From Malurus cyaneus samueli (lineage: Eukaryota; Chordata; Aves; Passeriformes; Maluridae): a DNA stretch of 64,000 bases. Position numbers and translations under genes: made by a program. The notes beneath the pieces were generated by a model. That model was not told the DNA's origin. It was given only the letters and a program-made list of their open reading frames with translations, and searched no databases. Where the stretch lies: positions 46,154,632-46,218,631 of the forward strand of contig CM019236.1 in assembly GCA_009741485.1 (NCBI GenBank), read 5' to 3'. Positions 62,138 to 64,000 of the stretch are shown piece by piece; positions within the stretch are counted from its first letter, which is position 1, and each line of letters opens with the position of its first letter.

Positions 62138-64000
62138 CAGAATCACAGAAAGAGTGTAATTGGAAGAGACCACAGTGGGTCATCTGTCCAAACTCGCTGC
62201 TCAAACAAGATGTCCTAGAGCACTTAGCATGATTTGCATTCCGGATGGTTCTTGAATATCTGCAGTGAGGGAGACTCCACACCTCTCTGGGCAATCTGTC
62301 CCATTGTGTGGTCACCTCACAGTAAAGAAGTTCTCTCACATTCAGGTGGAACTTCATGTGCATCAGTTTCTGCCCTTGCTCTTGTCCTTCTGCAGACTCC
62401 ATCTTCTTGACACCCTCCCTTCAGATACTTACAGACATTGATGAGGTTCCCTCTCTTCTTGAGGCTGAACAGCATAGATCCATCAGCCTTTCCTCATAAG
62501 AAAGATGCTTTAGTCCCTTAATCATCTTTGTTGCCCTCCAGTGGACATGCTCCAGTACATCCATGTCTATCTTGATGTGGAGACCCCCAAACTGGACACA
62601 GCACTCCAAATGCAACCTCACCAGAGCTGAGTAGAGGGGCAGGATAACTTCCCTCGACCTTCAGGCAATGCTCTTCCAAATGTACCCCAGATCCATTGCC
62701 TCTCTTGGCCCCCAGGACAATGCTGGTCTCTGGACAGATTGTGATTCACCGGGACCCCAGATCCTTCTCCTCAGAGCTTGCTTTCCAGCAGGTCACCCCC
62801 AGCCTTCTGGTCATGGGGTTTTCCTTTCCAGGTGCAGGACCTTTTATTTTTACCTCTGCTGAATTTCAGATAGTTCTTCTCTGCCCACCTCTCCATCTTC
62901 TCAAGGTCCTTCTGAAGGGCTGCCGAGCTCTCTGGTCTCTTCTCCCAGCTTTGGGAGTGAACTTGCTGAGCAGGCATCTGGCTCTTCATCCAAGGCATTG
63001 ATGGATAAGGTAAACAATGTTTGGCCCTGGGGGAGCCCTGGGGGACAGACCTCCAACCAGATCCTGTGCCGCTCATTGATGTGACTCTCATTCAGCCAGT
63101 TCTTGTCCACTCATCCAGCCCACACTTCCAGAGTTTGCCTACTCTGAGGATGCTGTGAGAGACTGTGACGAAAGCCTTGGTGAAGCTGAGGTAGATAACA
63201 TCTACTATTCTCCTCTCATCCCTTTAGGTAGTTGTTTTATTCCAGAAAACAATTGGATTGGTAAAGCATGATTTATCTTTATTGAATCCATACTGACTAC
63301 TCCTGATCATCTTCTTGTCATCCAAATGGATAGAGATGACCTACAGAATGGGACGTTAGCTCTCCCAGCAGTTGAGGTACATTCCACCAGGGCCCAGAGA
63401 CCCGTGGATGTCAGGTTTGCCTATGTGTTCTCTTACTCCTTGACCAAGGGAAAGTCTTCCTTTCAGCATTCCTTTAACCTGGTCTCGTGGGTCAGAGATT
63501 CTTGGTGCCTGGTCATAGTGAATAGCAATGTAAAGAAGGTGTTCAGTAACTGCCTCGTCTGCATCCTCTGGTACTGGTGTTGCTCCTCCATATTGTAGCA
63601 AGCCCACACTACCCCTAGTTGTCCTTTTGTTATGGATGTATTTGAAGAAGGCTTTCTTGTTCTTCTTTATACCCTTGGACAGATATAAGGCCTTCGTCAT
63701 CTTATTTCTGCTTACTCTGACAACCTCTCTATATTAGTTCCAAGTGTCCTGACCCTGCTTCTGTCTCTGGTGTATTTCCTGGTTACACTTGAGTAATGGC
63801 AGGTATTCCTTATTCATCCACTGTGGTTTCTTGCCTGTTTTGTCTGATTTCTTGCACTTTGGAATGCGTTGTTCTTGTTTCTTTCCAGAAGGAAGAGAAG
63901 GTATATGAATTTCAGGCAGAAGCTTCCATGACCTGGCTTTCTCTAGTTGACTAAAAATGTCCAATTTACTGTTAACTAGGTAAGAAGTGGTGAAAGGATT
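62138..64000 (-). mobile_element. Long degenerate CR1 LINE, continuing past the right edge
   Basis: The 3' end is at about 62,138 (CAGAATCACAGAAAG, complement of the CR1 tail). Going right, the minus strand shows fragments of the CR1 reverse transcriptase in expected order from C- to N-terminal. At 62,421-62,621 it has [17 protein letters not shown], then LSYEERL. At 62,771-63,091 it has a GSGWRSVPQGSPRA and DLEKMERWAEKN segment. At 63,356-63,700 it has KAFFKYIHNKR and VTEHL. At 63,734-63,964 it has KPQWMNKEYL, from the region before the polymerase domain. Frames change between segments, so the copy is dead. At about 1.86 kb it is the longest transposon here, and its 5' end is outside the window. 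Confidence 0.92.

Overview
The window looks like avian, probably songbird, nuclear DNA. Three things support this: an ARF exon 1-beta on the minus strand whose N-terminus is of the bird type; abundant CR1 LINE sequence, including a minus-strand element running off the right edge; and two elements I recognise as passerine types, a tRNA-Ile-headed SINE with a CR1 tail (about 8.24-8.39 kb) and a solo endogenous-retroviral LTR with a TSD (31,741-32,715). By synteny the locus is the bird equivalent of human 9p21 (CDKN2B - ARF/CDKN2A), which is Z-linked in chicken; the chromosome here is inferred.

Layout. 0-8.1 kb holds all the recognisable coding sequence, read right to left on the minus strand. 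CDKN2B (p15/INK4b-like) has exon 1 at about 6,842-6,989 and exon 2 at about 5,050-5,384, both in CpG-rich DNA. About 4.5 kb downstream lies ARF exon 1-beta (351-542) with its own CpG-island promoter. The shared exon 2 that ARF joins would lie beyond the left edge. No INK4a exon 1-alpha is visible between CDKN2B and exon 1-beta; in mammals it lies beyond exon 1-beta, so it would be off-window in any case. ARF exon 1-beta is open, but both CDKN2B exons have conserved INK4 peptides scattered over all three frames, with about four frame changes per exon. Splice sites are intact, so this is either noisy consensus in GC-rich DNA or real decay.

8.1-18.1 kb is AT-rich intergenic DNA with the SINE, a strong 45-bp-arm hairpin at 8,520-8,635, an isolated GC spike and a CR1 fragment. 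18,116-31,461 is a duplicated block: unit A (18,116-24,253, with a 132-bp N gap flanked by overlapping sequence), a 1.5-kb partial copy B (24,271-25,812), and unit C (25,815-31,461). Copies differ mostly by one-base indels, so assembly duplication must be excluded before biology is inferred. 31.7-32.7 kb is the solo LTR, which carries its own CpG island. 32.7-62.1 kb is intergenic sequence where I recognise no gene, with two CR1 fragments and low-complexity tracts. 62.1-64.0 kb is a long degenerate CR1 on the minus strand.

How the genes work together (family knowledge): INK4b inhibits CDK4/6 and keeps RB active, while ARF inhibits MDM2 and stabilises p53. In chicken, INK4a is absent and ARF is shortened because of a different splice register. 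The most interesting questions here are therefore the ARF donor phase, the state of CDKN2B, and a promoter motif shared by the two genes.
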